Of a DNA stretch of 64,000 nt, positions 14,601 to 24,835 are shown in pieces. A program made the translations under genes and the position numbers. The stretch comes from Rhynchonema sp. JSB1_4 (lineage: Eukaryota; Nematoda; Chromadorea; Monhysterida; Xyalidae). Where the stretch lies: assembly GCA_030248065.1 (NCBI GenBank), contig JASAMV010001839.1:62001-126000 (forward strand). The letters run 5' to 3'. Position 1 is the first letter of the stretch. Every line of letters starts with the position of its first letter. The notes beneath the pieces are model-generated. The model saw only the letters and a list, made by a program, of their open reading frames with translations. It had not been told where the DNA came from and did not search any database.

Positions 14601-17600
14601 TGGTTTGCATAGTTGCATATAGGGTAAAACTGCAGACGCATTTTTTACCAACAGATACGATTTCTTTTGCATTGAGCTGAAGCTTAAAATGTGCAGAGAG
14701 TGGAATGCAGATAACGCAATTTTTCAAAGTTGTTGTTTGAATTTTTCGAAACAAATCGTTCAAACTGCGTGTAGCTTTCACGTGTTTGCCGTTCATTCAC
14801 GCTGGCCGACGAATACCCGACAAATGGACATCGGACTGAAGGAGATATTGGCAAATGTTGCAGGTCGAGCTCGGCTTTCGCTACGACAACATTCTGATGG
14901 AGGAATCGGCACAAATCCTCGAAATCGAAACATTCATTCCGCTGTTGCTGCAGGTGCACATCTTGAATTGTTGTGAGATGAAATGTTTTCTGTGTGGCAT
15001 AACTCTAAGGTTTATTGTTGTGGGATTGCTGATGTTGTCACCACAAGCGCAGCGAGAAAAAAAATCAATAAACCTTGATACAATTTATAAAAATAAAATA
15101 TGGACACAAAAATAGAACATTGCGCCCTGATCACAGAACCCGCAAGACGGCCACAATCGACTGAAACGCTGGATTATGATCGGCGACCACCATCAGCTGC
15201 CGCCTGTCATTCAGAATATGGCGTTCCAGAAGTACTCGAACATGGAACAATCGTTGTTCGCTAGATTCGTTCGATTGGGCGTGCCCACCATACAGTTGGA
15301 CAGACAGGGCAGGGCCAGGAGCAGGTAAAGGCAAACCACGCCAACACGAGCCCAATTTCGAAGGTGGCGTGTATTCAAAACGAATAGAAAGAGAAAACCA
15401 TCATCCTCCACTTTGTATTCTTCAACGTGCAACATTTTCCAAATCAGCAGCCACTTCAGAATGTTTCACTATTCTGCCAGCTGCGAAATCGAGCTCATGT
15501 TGGTGTAGTTTACCTATAGATGGCTCGTTGCGGGTTGAGAGTTCACAGTGATGATGATGATGATAATTGCCCGTTTCGGCCTGTTTTCACAGACGGCCGA
15601 AGTGCCAGGCCTCGGCGGTGCGAACGTCTCTGGCCAGTTGACCTCCAAAAAGGACCTCGTGCAGATCTTTGTGCTCAAGTAAAACATCACTATTTCGCAC
15701 AAAAGTGCAAGTCAGTGCTATCTTGTGCATCATGCTACCACATGTGCAGAATAAATACAAGACAACTGGAACCGAACCACTGACTCTTGAATGCGTGCGC
15801 ATGGTATATAGGATACGGATTCCCATCGTGTGCGGTTGTGGAGAATCCATTCTGTTCCTCAACTCCTGCTTTTTCTCCGATGTGCCACGCCCAATATCGT
15901 TATCACAGCATCGCGTCGCTATACACATGGCGTTACCGTAACCTCGGCCATCTGCCGCACGTCGAGTCTCGACCGGAATTCCAACGGGCCAATGCCGGTC
16001 TGTTGCTCGACTATCAACTGATTGATGTCGGCAATTTCAATGGTGTTGGCGAGAGCACGCCCAGTCCCTATTTCTACCAGGTTGGACTGCGGGTGGGGGA
16101 GCTTCGGCTCAAATGTGATGAAAGTGGCAATCACTGTGACGGTCACGTGGCCTGTTGCACTTTACGGCTGTTGAATCACAGCTCAGGGAAGATTTATTTT
16201 TCATTGGGGTAAACTTATCAGACTACTGTTAGAAAGTCATGTCAAAAACAGCTGGTTTTTCGCCATGTTTGTGATACGCCACGCAAACAAGCCGCTTACG
16301 GTATTTGGGCAGCACCGGTGCATGCGGTGCTGCATATTCTTGACTGCGTTCTTTCACCTGCATCTGTATAGGCTGTTCCCCCGCTTGCGGCCCCTTTTCT
16401 GAGATGGAGATATGACTGCCCCTACTTTTGTTCCATAACCATGGCTGTTGAAACAACCAGAAAACTCTTCACCATCTCTTAGAACCTGGCCGAAGCCGAA
16501 TACTGCGTGGCGTTGTTCATGTACATGCGACTGCTCGGATATCCGGCGGAGAAGATCTCAATTCTCACCACCTACAACGGGCAGAAGCATCTACTGAGGG
16601 ACATTGTCGAGCGACGGTGTGCCAATAATGAGTTGATGGGCAGACCGCATAAGGTTGGTGATTGTACTCAGATTCTAATTTTAAAATATTTTTTAATAAT
16701 TGATTAGTTTGTCGATAGATTTTGTGTTGAAACAAAAATCGATATTTCCCAGATCGCGACCGTTGACAAATTCCAAGGTCAACAGAACGACTACATCATT
16801 CTGTCGTTGGTCAAGACGAACACGGTGGGACATTTGCGGTTGGTTGTGGTTCGGGGCTGTGAATTTTGTGGGTTTGTTTGGGAATTTTATGGCACTCGAG
16901 AATTCAGCTGGTCAAGGAAATAGACTGATCTGTTTGGTTGTTCGTCTGTTTCACCTTCCTGATTTCACCTGTTGGGTCGGGGGGAGCTGGGCGCTTGGTG
17001 CTGTTCCAGAACAACGTTGCACGAGAGACCAAACTGATCGTGCTACACAAGCAAAGCACGGGGTGACTCAAAAGTACCTCCTTGCCGTTCACTTTCAGTG
17101 ACGTGCGTCGTCTGATCGTCGCCCTATCGCGTGCCCGTCTCGGCGTGTACGTGTTCGCACGTGTGGCGTTGTTCAGAAATTGTTTCGAACTGACGCCCGC
17201 GTTCAACATTGTGAGTCACGTTGGCTTGTTCCGTGTTTGTGTTTGCTTGATGATACGGCTACCGTCACGAAACCGTTGTTTATGCTTGCTGTGAACTTAT
17301 ATTTGTTTCTTTTCGTTGCAGCTGTGCCGTCGACCCGGTAAATTGCTGTTGATGCCCAACGAGACGTATCCGACCGAACGATTGGTTAGAATAGAAAGTC
17401 TTATCGCCACAATTCTGTGGGGAATTATTCTAACAAAAAGTTCAAGTTTTTTTCAGCAAAACTCGACACCGAAAGATCAACCCATCCAAATTGAGGATAT
17501 GCCACACATGGTGCAGTTTGTGTACGACCAGTACATGCGGGTGATGCAACAGACTTATGGAACACAGCAGCAACGTGCGGAAACGGAGGTGCGTTGGAAG

Positions 17601-17880
17601 CGGAAAACTTTCGCATAAAAAAGTCCACTGGGACGATTCTGTGTTTCTGCGGTTAATTCGCTTTCGCGCACATCCCCAATGAAACATCATCGCTCGCGTA
17701 TGCCCTTTTCAGCCGACGAACACACCATCCGAGCCGTACAGCGAAGGCGGTCAAGTGACGTCAAGTGAGCCAGTGAGCAATGAACAAGCAACTGCCGACA
17801 AAGGGGCCAGTGCGCACAAGGACATCGAGTTTGAGGTCATCGAGGAGGAACCATCAGATACAACCGGGAAGACGAAGTGA
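5676..17880 (+). CDS. AQR: Aquarius-like intron-binding spliceosomal RNA helicase, 5'-partial
   Basis: Aquarius is an SF1 helicase of the UPF1-like type that binds introns in the activated spliceosome. Visible exons: 5676-5907, 13014-13191, 13428-13510, 13575-13670, 13841-13963, 14328-14525, 14864-14953, 15137-15324, 15909-16080, 16483-16653, 16753-16838, 17099-17210, 17322-17384, 17457-17588, 17713-17880; phases agree throughout and the last ends in TGA. Helicase motifs are in order: GPPGTGKT (motif I) in the second exon, EESAQ (II), GDHHQLPP (III), [16 protein letters not shown] (V) and SRARLG (VI). Segments such as [15 protein letters not shown] and [18 protein letters not shown] sequence match the animal Aquarius family closely as I remember it. 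The C-terminal tail after NCFELTPAF is divergent and acidic. The N-terminal half, including the ARM-like part, is outside the visible exons. The first visible intron (5908-13013) is 7.1 kb, against 60-700 bp for the others. Confidence 0.95.
6585..6807 (-). CDS. Exon-like stretch inside AQR intron, opposite strand (exon C)
   Basis: Read on the minus strand, an acceptor (aatctag|) at 6808 is followed by 74 open codons plus one base and a good donor (CCAG|gtatgt) at 6585/6584. The peptide begins [18 protein letters not shown] and continues with a Ser/Asp-rich stretch containing [12 protein letters not shown] and PRRSETLPS. This is typical of a disordered region with phosphorylation-like sites. 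I do not recognise the protein. It may belong with the stretches at 8658-8982 and 10965-11061, but the phases do not join directly, so at least one exon is missing from my reading. Confidence 0.4.
7366..7547. mobile_element. 182-bp near-perfect hairpin MITE
   Basis: The two halves are inverted copies with only a few mismatches. Each end reads GTATACTCTGRCAATTC inward, and the loop around 7455 is only a few bases. It lies in the long AQR intron. TA dinucleotides at the ends would fit a Tc1/mariner-type miniature element, but the ends are themselves palindromic, so the exact target duplication cannot be fixed. Confidence 0.7.
8658..8982 (-). CDS. Exon-like stretch inside AQR intron, opposite strand (exon B)
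   Basis: A long minus-strand open stretch ends at a canonical donor (CACAG|gtgacc) at 8658/8657. A possible start is the ATG at 8982 ([18 protein letters not shown]) or the ATG at 8964; a weak acceptor (gcgtaag) sits just before the latter. The peptide has [28 protein letters not shown] and a strongly acidic run of Glu, Asp and Tyr, then ends [10 protein letters not shown] do not recognise the family. It is probably part of a nested antisense gene, but its join to neighbouring exons is unresolved. Confidence 0.45.
10965..11061 (-). CDS. Probable first coding exon of a nested antisense gene (exon A)
   Basis: ATG at 11061 opens [16 protein letters not shown], followed by His-, Ser- and Gly-rich sequence, and ends after 32 codons plus one base at a strong donor (GCAAG|gtgagt) at 10965/10964. 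The clean start-to-donor structure is what a short first exon looks like. It sits wholly within the 7.1-kb AQR intron on the other strand. Its phase (1) does not match the frame of the stretch at 8658-8982, so an intervening exon is needed or the two are unrelated. Confidence 0.4.
15328..15513. mobile_element. MITE family A, copy 1 (in AQR intron)
   Basis: This is a diverged copy of an inverted-repeat element also seen at 23221-23395 and 45780-45956. The left end reads AAGGCAAACCACGCCAACAC and the right end is its approximate reverse complement (ATGTTGGTGTAGTTTACC). The centre shares the TTCAACGTGCAACATTTTCC stretch with the others. The left end begins three bases after the GT of the AQR splice donor at 15325, so donor positions +4 to +6 are supplied by the element. 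Confidence 0.75.
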
Positions 17881-18173
17881 TATTGTTCCGCGTTTGTTAC
17901 TGTTGTGTGTGTGACCAGTCAAATTTTTGTGCTAATCTGGGTATTTGTCACTGGTCAGTGAACTCGGAATATTAGTGCCCTCAAATCATCGCCCACAGAA
18001 CTGCTATCCTGGTGTGTGGACGCCAGGCTTACTTTTATGCGCAGGGCACAGGTATTCAGTAATCACTGGCGGTTGTATCGCAGAATTCTGTGCTTTTACC
18101 TTTTATGTTGTTGTTGGTTGATGTTTCACGGTTGTTGTTGTGTTCATGCTTATGTTCGTTGATTGTGATTGTC

Positions 18174-18179
18174 AATAAA
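18174..18179 (+). terminator. AATAAA polyadenylation signal of AQR
   Basis: A canonical AATAAA lies 294 bases after the AQR stop codon, inside a T/G-rich 3' untranslated stretch. It is the first canonical hexamer I saw after the stop. The actual cleavage site is not known. Confidence 0.55.
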
Positions 18180-18180
18180 C

Positions 18181-19106
18181 AGTACGATCAAATACTTCAT
18201 GTCTCAATCGAGAAAATAGAGAGTAAAGGTCGGGCAAAATTCTTCAGTGTTAGTTAACACATCAAACATCATAAAAGCAACGGTTTTCCATCAACGCCTA
18301 CATATCCTTTCTCTTCTGTTCTCTCTTCAAGTAAAGTTTGAAAACACGTCAGAGTGCGCGCGCATAAACATCCACGTAATTGCGCGTCTGCTACGAAAAC
18401 AGTGTGTAGTTAATAAATGTTTTTTTCGTTTGCGTTCAACAGAATAAAGGTTGGTAAGGTATTGGTCGCACAATGACTATATAAGAATTCATCAAATCAA
18501 TCCTGATTTTCACGTTCAGTCGCTCTTAACCACAGAACAAAACATTTTCAGCTGAAAATAATCTGGCAGATCAAACACGTTGCCGCAGGTCTGAAACATT
18601 CTCTTTACTATGTACATGCTTTGTGTGCGATCACGCAACGCAACGTCATTGCCCCGTCACTTTCCCTCTTTACGATTCAGGAAAAAAACTTGACCAATTC
18701 TTATAAAGTCATTGTGCGACCAATACCTAGGTATACACAAACTCGCACGTACAAGCACACGAAACTTCCTCACCACTTCACCACGGGGTTCTACGAGTTC
18801 GCGTACAACGAGCTCAGAACCGATGTTGTGCATAACGCACGCAGGCTTCTTGAAGGCTCGCATGCTGGCGCTGCACCATCCACGGACACGGCCATTTGGC
18901 TGATGTTACACGCATGCACTTATTATACAATGACATTTTCACATGTGAGTTCTACGTTGTTTCACGTTCACCACGCTACCTCGTTTAGGAGAACCCAGTG
19001 GTGAATTCCTGTGTCCGCATTTTTCTCACCCATACAATTCGCGTTCGATTGATGGTTCAAGTACATAAATGACAACCACTCTCAGAACAACAAGCCCATC
19101 TCCATC
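18181..19106. other. Intergenic, no gene seen
   Basis: This separates the AQR 3' end from the first DB-module gene. Open stretches on both strands show no family motif or convincing splice pair. It presumably includes promoter sequence for the gene starting at 19107, but no specific element can be named. Confidence 0.5.
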
Positions 19107-20940
19107 ATGGCGCGTTTCGGCTGGACTTCACTCTTTGTCGCGGTTTTTGGCGCGATGTTGTTTTTTGAAATTCGCGCCAAAAGCCTGAATGACGACGACT
19201 GCTCGCGAATGCCGTGCAAATTCTGCGACAATCTGCTGAGCGCGACGTGCAAACAACGATGCAGGAGCAATTGCCGCGTGCGTGACCATTGAGCGAGTTT
19301 GCTTGATATATTTCATATTGCGATTACAATTGTGAGTTATTGTTGAGACACTTTCAGATGTCCTTGCGAGATTTCATCGGCGTTACGAGACCGACACCGT
19401 CACCCGCGATAACGGGCGAGTTTTTCTTCCATTTTCTGAGTACAAGCTCTTTTTAATCAAAAAAAGGCTTACTGTTAGTGGTCGTCGACCCACATTGTCA
19501 ACTCTGGGCCGTCAACTCAGCCCAGCACGCGTCTGCACTGCATTGCACGCGGATTGTGTGCTTTTTTGATACCGTGACGTCGTTACAGACCAACGCAGCG
19601 CGAGAAATATATATATATCAATACATGACAATAGCGACAAAACGCAGCCTATAAACACCCTGTTTATTGTACCATACCCCGACGATCCAAACTGACTACC
19701 ACATACATAGGCCGGGCTGCATTATTATGACCAGAGTCGACACGACGTGATTTGACATGGTGCACATAAGCCAAAAAATAATTCATTTTAGAAGCACGCA
19801 CCTGGCTGACCGTCCGTCGTACATTTTGGCCAACCACAAGTCGGCCAAGAACGACGTGGTCGTGGTCCTCCATGCCAGCGGTGTCGACCACGACAACAGA
19901 CTGGAGTGACGTTTGGGGCAGTTGGAGCAGTTCTGCCACAACAACCAGGAGGCCTACGACCATTCGCCGATCTACCACGACGGCACGGTCTACGACCAGG
20001 GCGAGAAGAGCGGTTGGTAAACTGCGGTATATCTCTCGCTTTGGTTGCCTTACGCGTCCGAACAACATAAGTCGGCAAAAGAAAATTATTCCCCTTTCCT
20101 CTATTACGTTTGGAAACTGTAACGCACAACACCAATCAAAAGTCTATCTCGCCAGCAGATTACCCTTTCCGTTGCTTCTCTCAGAACGGCATTTATTTAG
20201 GCCAAGCGCATCTTCGTTCGTTTTCAGTTTCTAGCATTAAAAGTGTAAGCTCAGCTGAAAGTAAAAGTCACCGTACGCAAAACGCTTTGGACTTGTCGTT
20301 TTTTGCTCTCGAGACACGAGTTTAAGGCCTAATTTAAAGCAATTACCGATTTTCGTTTCCAGCTGGCCCCAAACGAGCGCTTGATGAGGTGTTGTCAACA
20401 AGACCCAAACATACCGTCCGTGTGCTACCCAGCGTGCGATTACAATGCTTTCGACAAACAAACCGTGGGTGAAGTTTGTGACTTCAAGTTCAGAATAACT
20501 TCACTCGTTCTTTATTCCGATTTGATTTCTCAGATAATCAGTGCTGCTTTGACGAGCTGGTGTCCGCATAAAGGCCTCGGCGGCGTTCTGATGTGCGTAA
20601 GTCGCGAAAAGGACCACAGGCAGTGTTGTGGTGGGAAGGTTGGTTGGATTGTGCACCGTTTTGTTCTTTGGATCAGAACTTCGGACTCCATTTATTGGTG
20701 TTGGATAGATGGAATTTGTCTGGGGACCAGTAAAAATACAATGTCAGTCTTCGATTACACTTTCATAACCGTTTGTGCGCCTTTCAGGGCGTACCGTCAC
20801 TGTGCGGTGGCTTTTGTGCGCCGGCTCATGTACAGATGGCCATCGACTTGAAGTACATGACGTGCCTGGATCATTTGAACAAAATTGTGGGATGCTTTAG
20901 ACAGTATGACCTCGATCATCCGGTGTATGTTTCCGATTGA
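19107..20940 (+). CDS. DB1: secreted protein with N-terminal Cys mini-module, Thr-rich linker and one DB module
   Basis: Exon 1 (19107-19277) encodes a signal peptide (FVAVFGAMLFFEIRA core) and the mini-module C-x4-C-x2-C-x7-C-x3-C-x3-C. A short exon may start at 19358. The linker exon 19792-20012 is rich in Thr, Ser, Arg and Trp. The DB module lies in 20363-20464 (LAPNERLMRCC ... CYPACDYNAF), 20534-20638 (SWCPHKGLGGVLMCV ... HRQCCGGK) and 20788-20940 (CGGFC ... YMTCLDHLNKIVGCF), ending in TGA. Here the second DB half is itself split by an intron. The DB module (Pfam DB) is a nematode extracellular domain of about 100 residues with paired CC motifs; its function is unknown. Linker boundaries between 19358 and 19791 are unsure. 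Confidence 0.75.
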
Positions 20941-21623
20941 ACTCGATTCGTGTGTTTTCATTAGATGTTTTTCAGATCAATAATTGCAATATGCGGGTAT
21001 CGATACACAGTCTGCTTTTCAGTTTTTTCTTACTGTTTTTTTTGGAGATTTACTTGTTCGTCAATTGCAGTTGTGATTGCAGTACAAATTGTCTGCACCG
21101 TTTCTTGTACATACATACTATATAGCACATAGTTATTCTTGTCTACATTTTTGCATTCTTCAGTGTGTAATTTCTCATGTTCCTATTGATTAAATCTGGT
21201 GATGATGCATTCATAACGCCCTTGCGACGTCGTTGAACTAGGTACTTGCGTCATAAAATTAACTCCTACTTCCTAAATAACACGTGCACTGGTAGGTTAA
21301 TTCGTTTCCATGCAAAACAATTTCTTGGCGAGATGTGAGAAGTTCGGTAAAAATGAGTATTTTACATGTACGAAACTATCTAACACGCATGCGCTTTTAT
21401 GTCAGTGACGCCCCCATACGCTGCATGTGTTGTTGATGCACTAAGTCGTTACTTGTCGCGTTGAACTTGATGTAATGCACATGTACGTAAAGTAAACAAG
21501 ATGTTACTCTGACCAGAACAGAATTAATAACAAAAAATGGAAACTCTAACCAATTCTGCTTTTAACACCACCTGCAATCATGTACACGTCAATTTCCGAG
21601 CGAACGACATTGTATATCACTAT

Positions 21624-21846
21624 GGCCCCAATTCTCGAAAGCGCCACCGGGAGCGGTTGCGCAGCAGTGCATCTGATTTGTTGCACGCTCTCCATCTCGG
21701 TGCGTAGATTCCCTTTTATTCTCTAAAAACGTTGCTGTTCGCATAAACACGCAAATGAGGTCAGCCAGCTGTAAATTGTCATCATCGCGTTTGGGTGCGC
21801 TGCGCACCCTCCACCAGTGGCGGTTTCGCTTTCGAGAATTTGGGCC
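21624..21846. mobile_element. 223-bp inverted-repeat element (MITE candidate)
   Basis: The left end GGCCCCAATTCTCGAAAGCGCCACCG is mirrored by the right end (rc GGCCCAAATTCTCGAAAGCG...CCGCCACTGG), giving terminal inverted repeats of about 25-35 bp with small gaps. No internal gene is seen. It lies between DB1 and DB2, about 110 bp upstream of the DB2 start codon, so it could carry or displace promoter sequence. Confidence 0.6.
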
Positions 21847-21958
21847 TTCTACGAGTTATTGAACAATTTCCGCGAACAAACTTATTCACAGCGTTACTTT
21901 TGCGACCAGTTCATGCCATTCTTCAAAACGACCACTGTTAACACAACTATAGGTAACG

Positions 21959-24407
21959 ATGCAAGCGCACAGCACAGTGTTATTTGCTGTCAGCACGTTC
22001 CTGTTGCACGTTCGATCGTTGGAGATCGTCTCAACAACATGCGAGCGGATGCCGTGCAAGTTATGCCAAGTCACCAGATCGTTGATTGGATGTAGTTGCA
22101 ACGGCTGCACTGTTAGTTTGGATCATAAGTCATGTGTCCCATTTGGCTTGCCGTTTTTTGTGTTGCTTACAAAACAGTCGTTTGTTACTTTTTTAGGGTG
22201 GCAGATCAGGCGGGAGATCCGGCGCGGGAACAACAGGCAGGTTTCATTCCTATTGCGGTTCGTCTGTCGTCATGCTCGCTTTAGTTTTCAAGATGAACAA
22301 CTGGGGCTCCGTGCCACTCTGTACCCCGTGGGTGCTTTGTATCCTATGCGACTTTGTATCACGTGCGACTTTGCATCCCTTTTGTACCGGTAACTGTGTA
22401 TTTTTAACTGGGACTGACCGTGGATCAAAACAATGCGCAAAAGCAGACCGGGTGCTGTGAAAACCTGAAACAAGTCATTATCAACATCATTAGCTATACA
22501 CGTATCTTGACACTGAGTTAGTTTTGACGCAAATTTTGGTTCGAGATTATGTGATTTCTGAACCGCCACACCAAACGTATAATGCTCCCGGAAGGACTCG
22601 AACCTCCGACCTCCCAGCCACCAGGCCTGGACAGCCAATTCCTCAATCCTACTGAGCTATGGGAACGCGCTCTGGCTGCTGCTCAAAGTTGCACTTATAC
22701 CAATGCAACCGTGCAGGCAGACGGCAGACCCACACTACCAGTCTACAATTAGGCTTAGGCTCAGATTCCAGCCAGGAAGACCTGTCAAGGCAACTCGAAA
22801 GCCTAACATATACATACATAAATCAGCCTTTAGGTCATCATCGGGGGTGGAAGCTGGGTGGGGCTATAGAAGCGCTCCAACGCCACTATGATTTAAAAGT
22901 CGGCAAAAGCAAACTAAAAATCATTATCTGCTTCAGATTCGTGGTCCCGAACCACTCGTTGGCCGACGTGGATACCGGACACAACAACCACAGGTTCGAC
23001 CATTGGCAGACTAATCATTGTAGTAGTGTGTCCGTATAACTATTCTCTCTTATCATGCAGTTGATCCATGGGATGTGTTCCTACGCGGCAAGACAGCCAC
23101 ACCGAGGGCCAGAACCACGACATCACAGTGGATACCGTGGACGCCCGAAAGCACAACACCGCGACCGCAACCAACGACCAGAAATCGGAGAGCTGTTAGT
23201 GCATATATACATAAAGGCAAGCTACGCCAACACGAGCCCGATTTCGGAGGTTGTGTCGTGCAAAACGCAAAGAAAAAGAAAATCCTCATGCTCCACGTTG
23301 TAGTCTACAACGTGTAACATTTCCCAAATCAGCAGCGACGCATGAATGTTTCACTAATCTGCCACCACCCGAAATCGGGCTCGTGTTGGCGTAGTATACT
23401 TATATAGTCTTTCCGTTTTATAACAGTCCAGAGGCGGTATACAGAAAATGTTTCAACGCCTTGAAAACAGCAGTCATCGTCGTGGATGATAACCAACAGG
23501 CCGACAACGTGGCTCGAAACATGCGTGCTACTTGATGGCTGCTGTTGCGATGAAACATTTGCTGTATACTTTGTTTGGACCGAGAATAAAATGAAAGACT
23601 ATACATGATGTTGATCCACGTGTTGTTGTGTTTTTTGGCTCTGAGCGCTTGGGTACGCAAGCGCTGAAATATCTGATGTCTGCGCCCCAATTCAAAGTTT
23701 GGATGTTGCGAACGTACATATGTATTATACAGTGTGTGTCGTGTTTCAGTTAAGCCCGAACGAGCGGGTGGATCGATGTTGTGCCGCATCTCCTGGGCTG
23801 CCAGCTGCTTGCAAAGCACTTTGTTCATATGACTCGTTCATCAAAAGCTCCGTGGGTTACTAGGGTTATTTTTATGCTGTTCCAACGTTTTCAAGTCCGG
23901 ATTCAGATCCCAAATCTGATCCGTTTGAATATTCTTTAGAACTACTGTACGTTATTTTTTATGTTTAGCTTCAATTACAGTTGCTCTATTTAACATGTAT
24001 GTACAGTACCTGAGAACAGCCGCACAATGGGCGCAACACTGATTTGATATATCCATATTGAAGGGCGAAACTGCATTCGACCAAAAATCGAAAATTCGTT
24101 GCTTAGGAGTTTTGTTATTTAATAAAACAGCAGATTGTGACACTTGCAGATATTGCAAGCTCATTTCTCCAAGAGCTGTCCAATGGGTCAGATGAACAAA
24201 ATCTACGCGTGCGTGTCGCGAAGTCAGATTCACGTGCCATGTTGTCAGAGAAAGGGCATCGCGATGCCGTGTCTTGAATTTTGCGACTCCTCGACGTTCA
24301 CGCTCAGGGCCGACTTTAAATACTTGGGCTGTTTAGAGCCGGACAAACTCAATCCGATCAAACAATGTTTCTATGATTACGACACGGCGAATCCCGACTA
24401 CGCTTGA
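21959..24407 (+). CDS. DB2: secreted protein with Cys mini-module, Thr/Trp-rich linker and one DB module
   Basis: Exon 1 (21959-22111): signal peptide plus mini-module TCERMPCKLC...CSCNGCT. The linker seems to use a Gly/Arg-rich piece near 22197-22240, a piece at 22937-22993 (TTRWPTWIPDTTTT) and 23061-23194 (DPWDVFLRG...TTRNRRA); the joins before 22937 do not keep frame as I read them, so one boundary there is wrong. The DB halves are 23750-23851 (LSPNERVDRCC...CKALCSYDSF) and 24150-24407 (SCPMGQMNKIYACV...VPCCQRKG...CLEFC...CLEPDKLNPIKQCF), ending in TGA. The intron 23195-23749 received two MITEs. Everything from the end of the 23061 linker exon onward is duplicated at 29.9-30.8 kb. Confidence 0.8.
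22583..22666 (-). tRNA. tRNA-like sequence with intact pol III boxes, probably a tRNA pseudogene or SINE head
   Basis: On the minus strand, 84 nt contain an A box (TAGCTCAGTAGG) and a perfect B box (GGTTCGAGTCC). A 7-bp acceptor stem forms with one mismatch, and there is a good T arm. The D stem has one mismatch, and no anticodon arm of normal form with U33 can be drawn in the middle; the best alternative loops would read UGG or UCC. It is therefore unlikely to be a working tRNA. It lies in a linker intron of DB2. Confidence 0.5.
23221..23395. mobile_element. MITE family A, copy 2
   Basis: The left end GCTACGCCAACACGAGCCCG is mirrored at the right by CGGGCTCGTGTTGGCGTAGT; the arms run about 35 bp. 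The centre carries the ACGTTGTAGTCTACAACGT inverted core. It lies in the DB2 intron 23195-23749 and is absent from the equivalent place in duplication copy 2 (near 29960). Confidence 0.85.
23406..23600. mobile_element. 195-bp TA-flanked MITE (family C)
   Basis: The element begins AGTCTTTCCGTTTTAT and ends ATAAAATGAAAGACT, with a further inverted block (GTATACAGAAAATGTTTCAAC against GATGAAACATTTGCTGTATAC). TA flanks it on both sides, as in Tc1/mariner-type insertions. It directly follows the family A element in the DB2 intron and, like it, is missing from duplication copy 2. Confidence 0.75.
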
Positions 24408-24835
24408 TTACTTATACAATATTTCCCAACAAATTTGTTGTTTTTGTTATTCATCGCTCTCAGATGCGTGTTTCTGTGTATATTCCTGGCGTGCAATTTG
24501 TGTGAGGAATAAAATCGGTGCGAGTCATTACTTGTAAACAACCTTGGCAGTAATTTGCGAGCACATAAATAAAAAGCGAACGACCGAACTTCACGAATAC
24601 ACCATTTAACCTTTGAAATTGTACTGTCTTCTCTGTAACTTATGCAATTGCAACTGCAGCGCATGCATGTGCAAACATATGTAGGTCGTGTTTCTTTCTT
24701 TAATGACAACCCTTGAATCTACACATCGGCTGGCAAATTTCAGTTTCTACATAACATTGCACTTTCCGGTTGTGGTCGTGAACCAATAACCTTAAAACTT
24801 TGCGTGTACTTCATGAGTTGATGGCCTGCGTCGTC

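Noticed and set aside
22583..22666. Functional tRNA-Gly or tRNA-Pro call
   Set aside because: No anticodon arm with U33 and a five-pair stem can be drawn; only the pol III boxes and the T arm are good.
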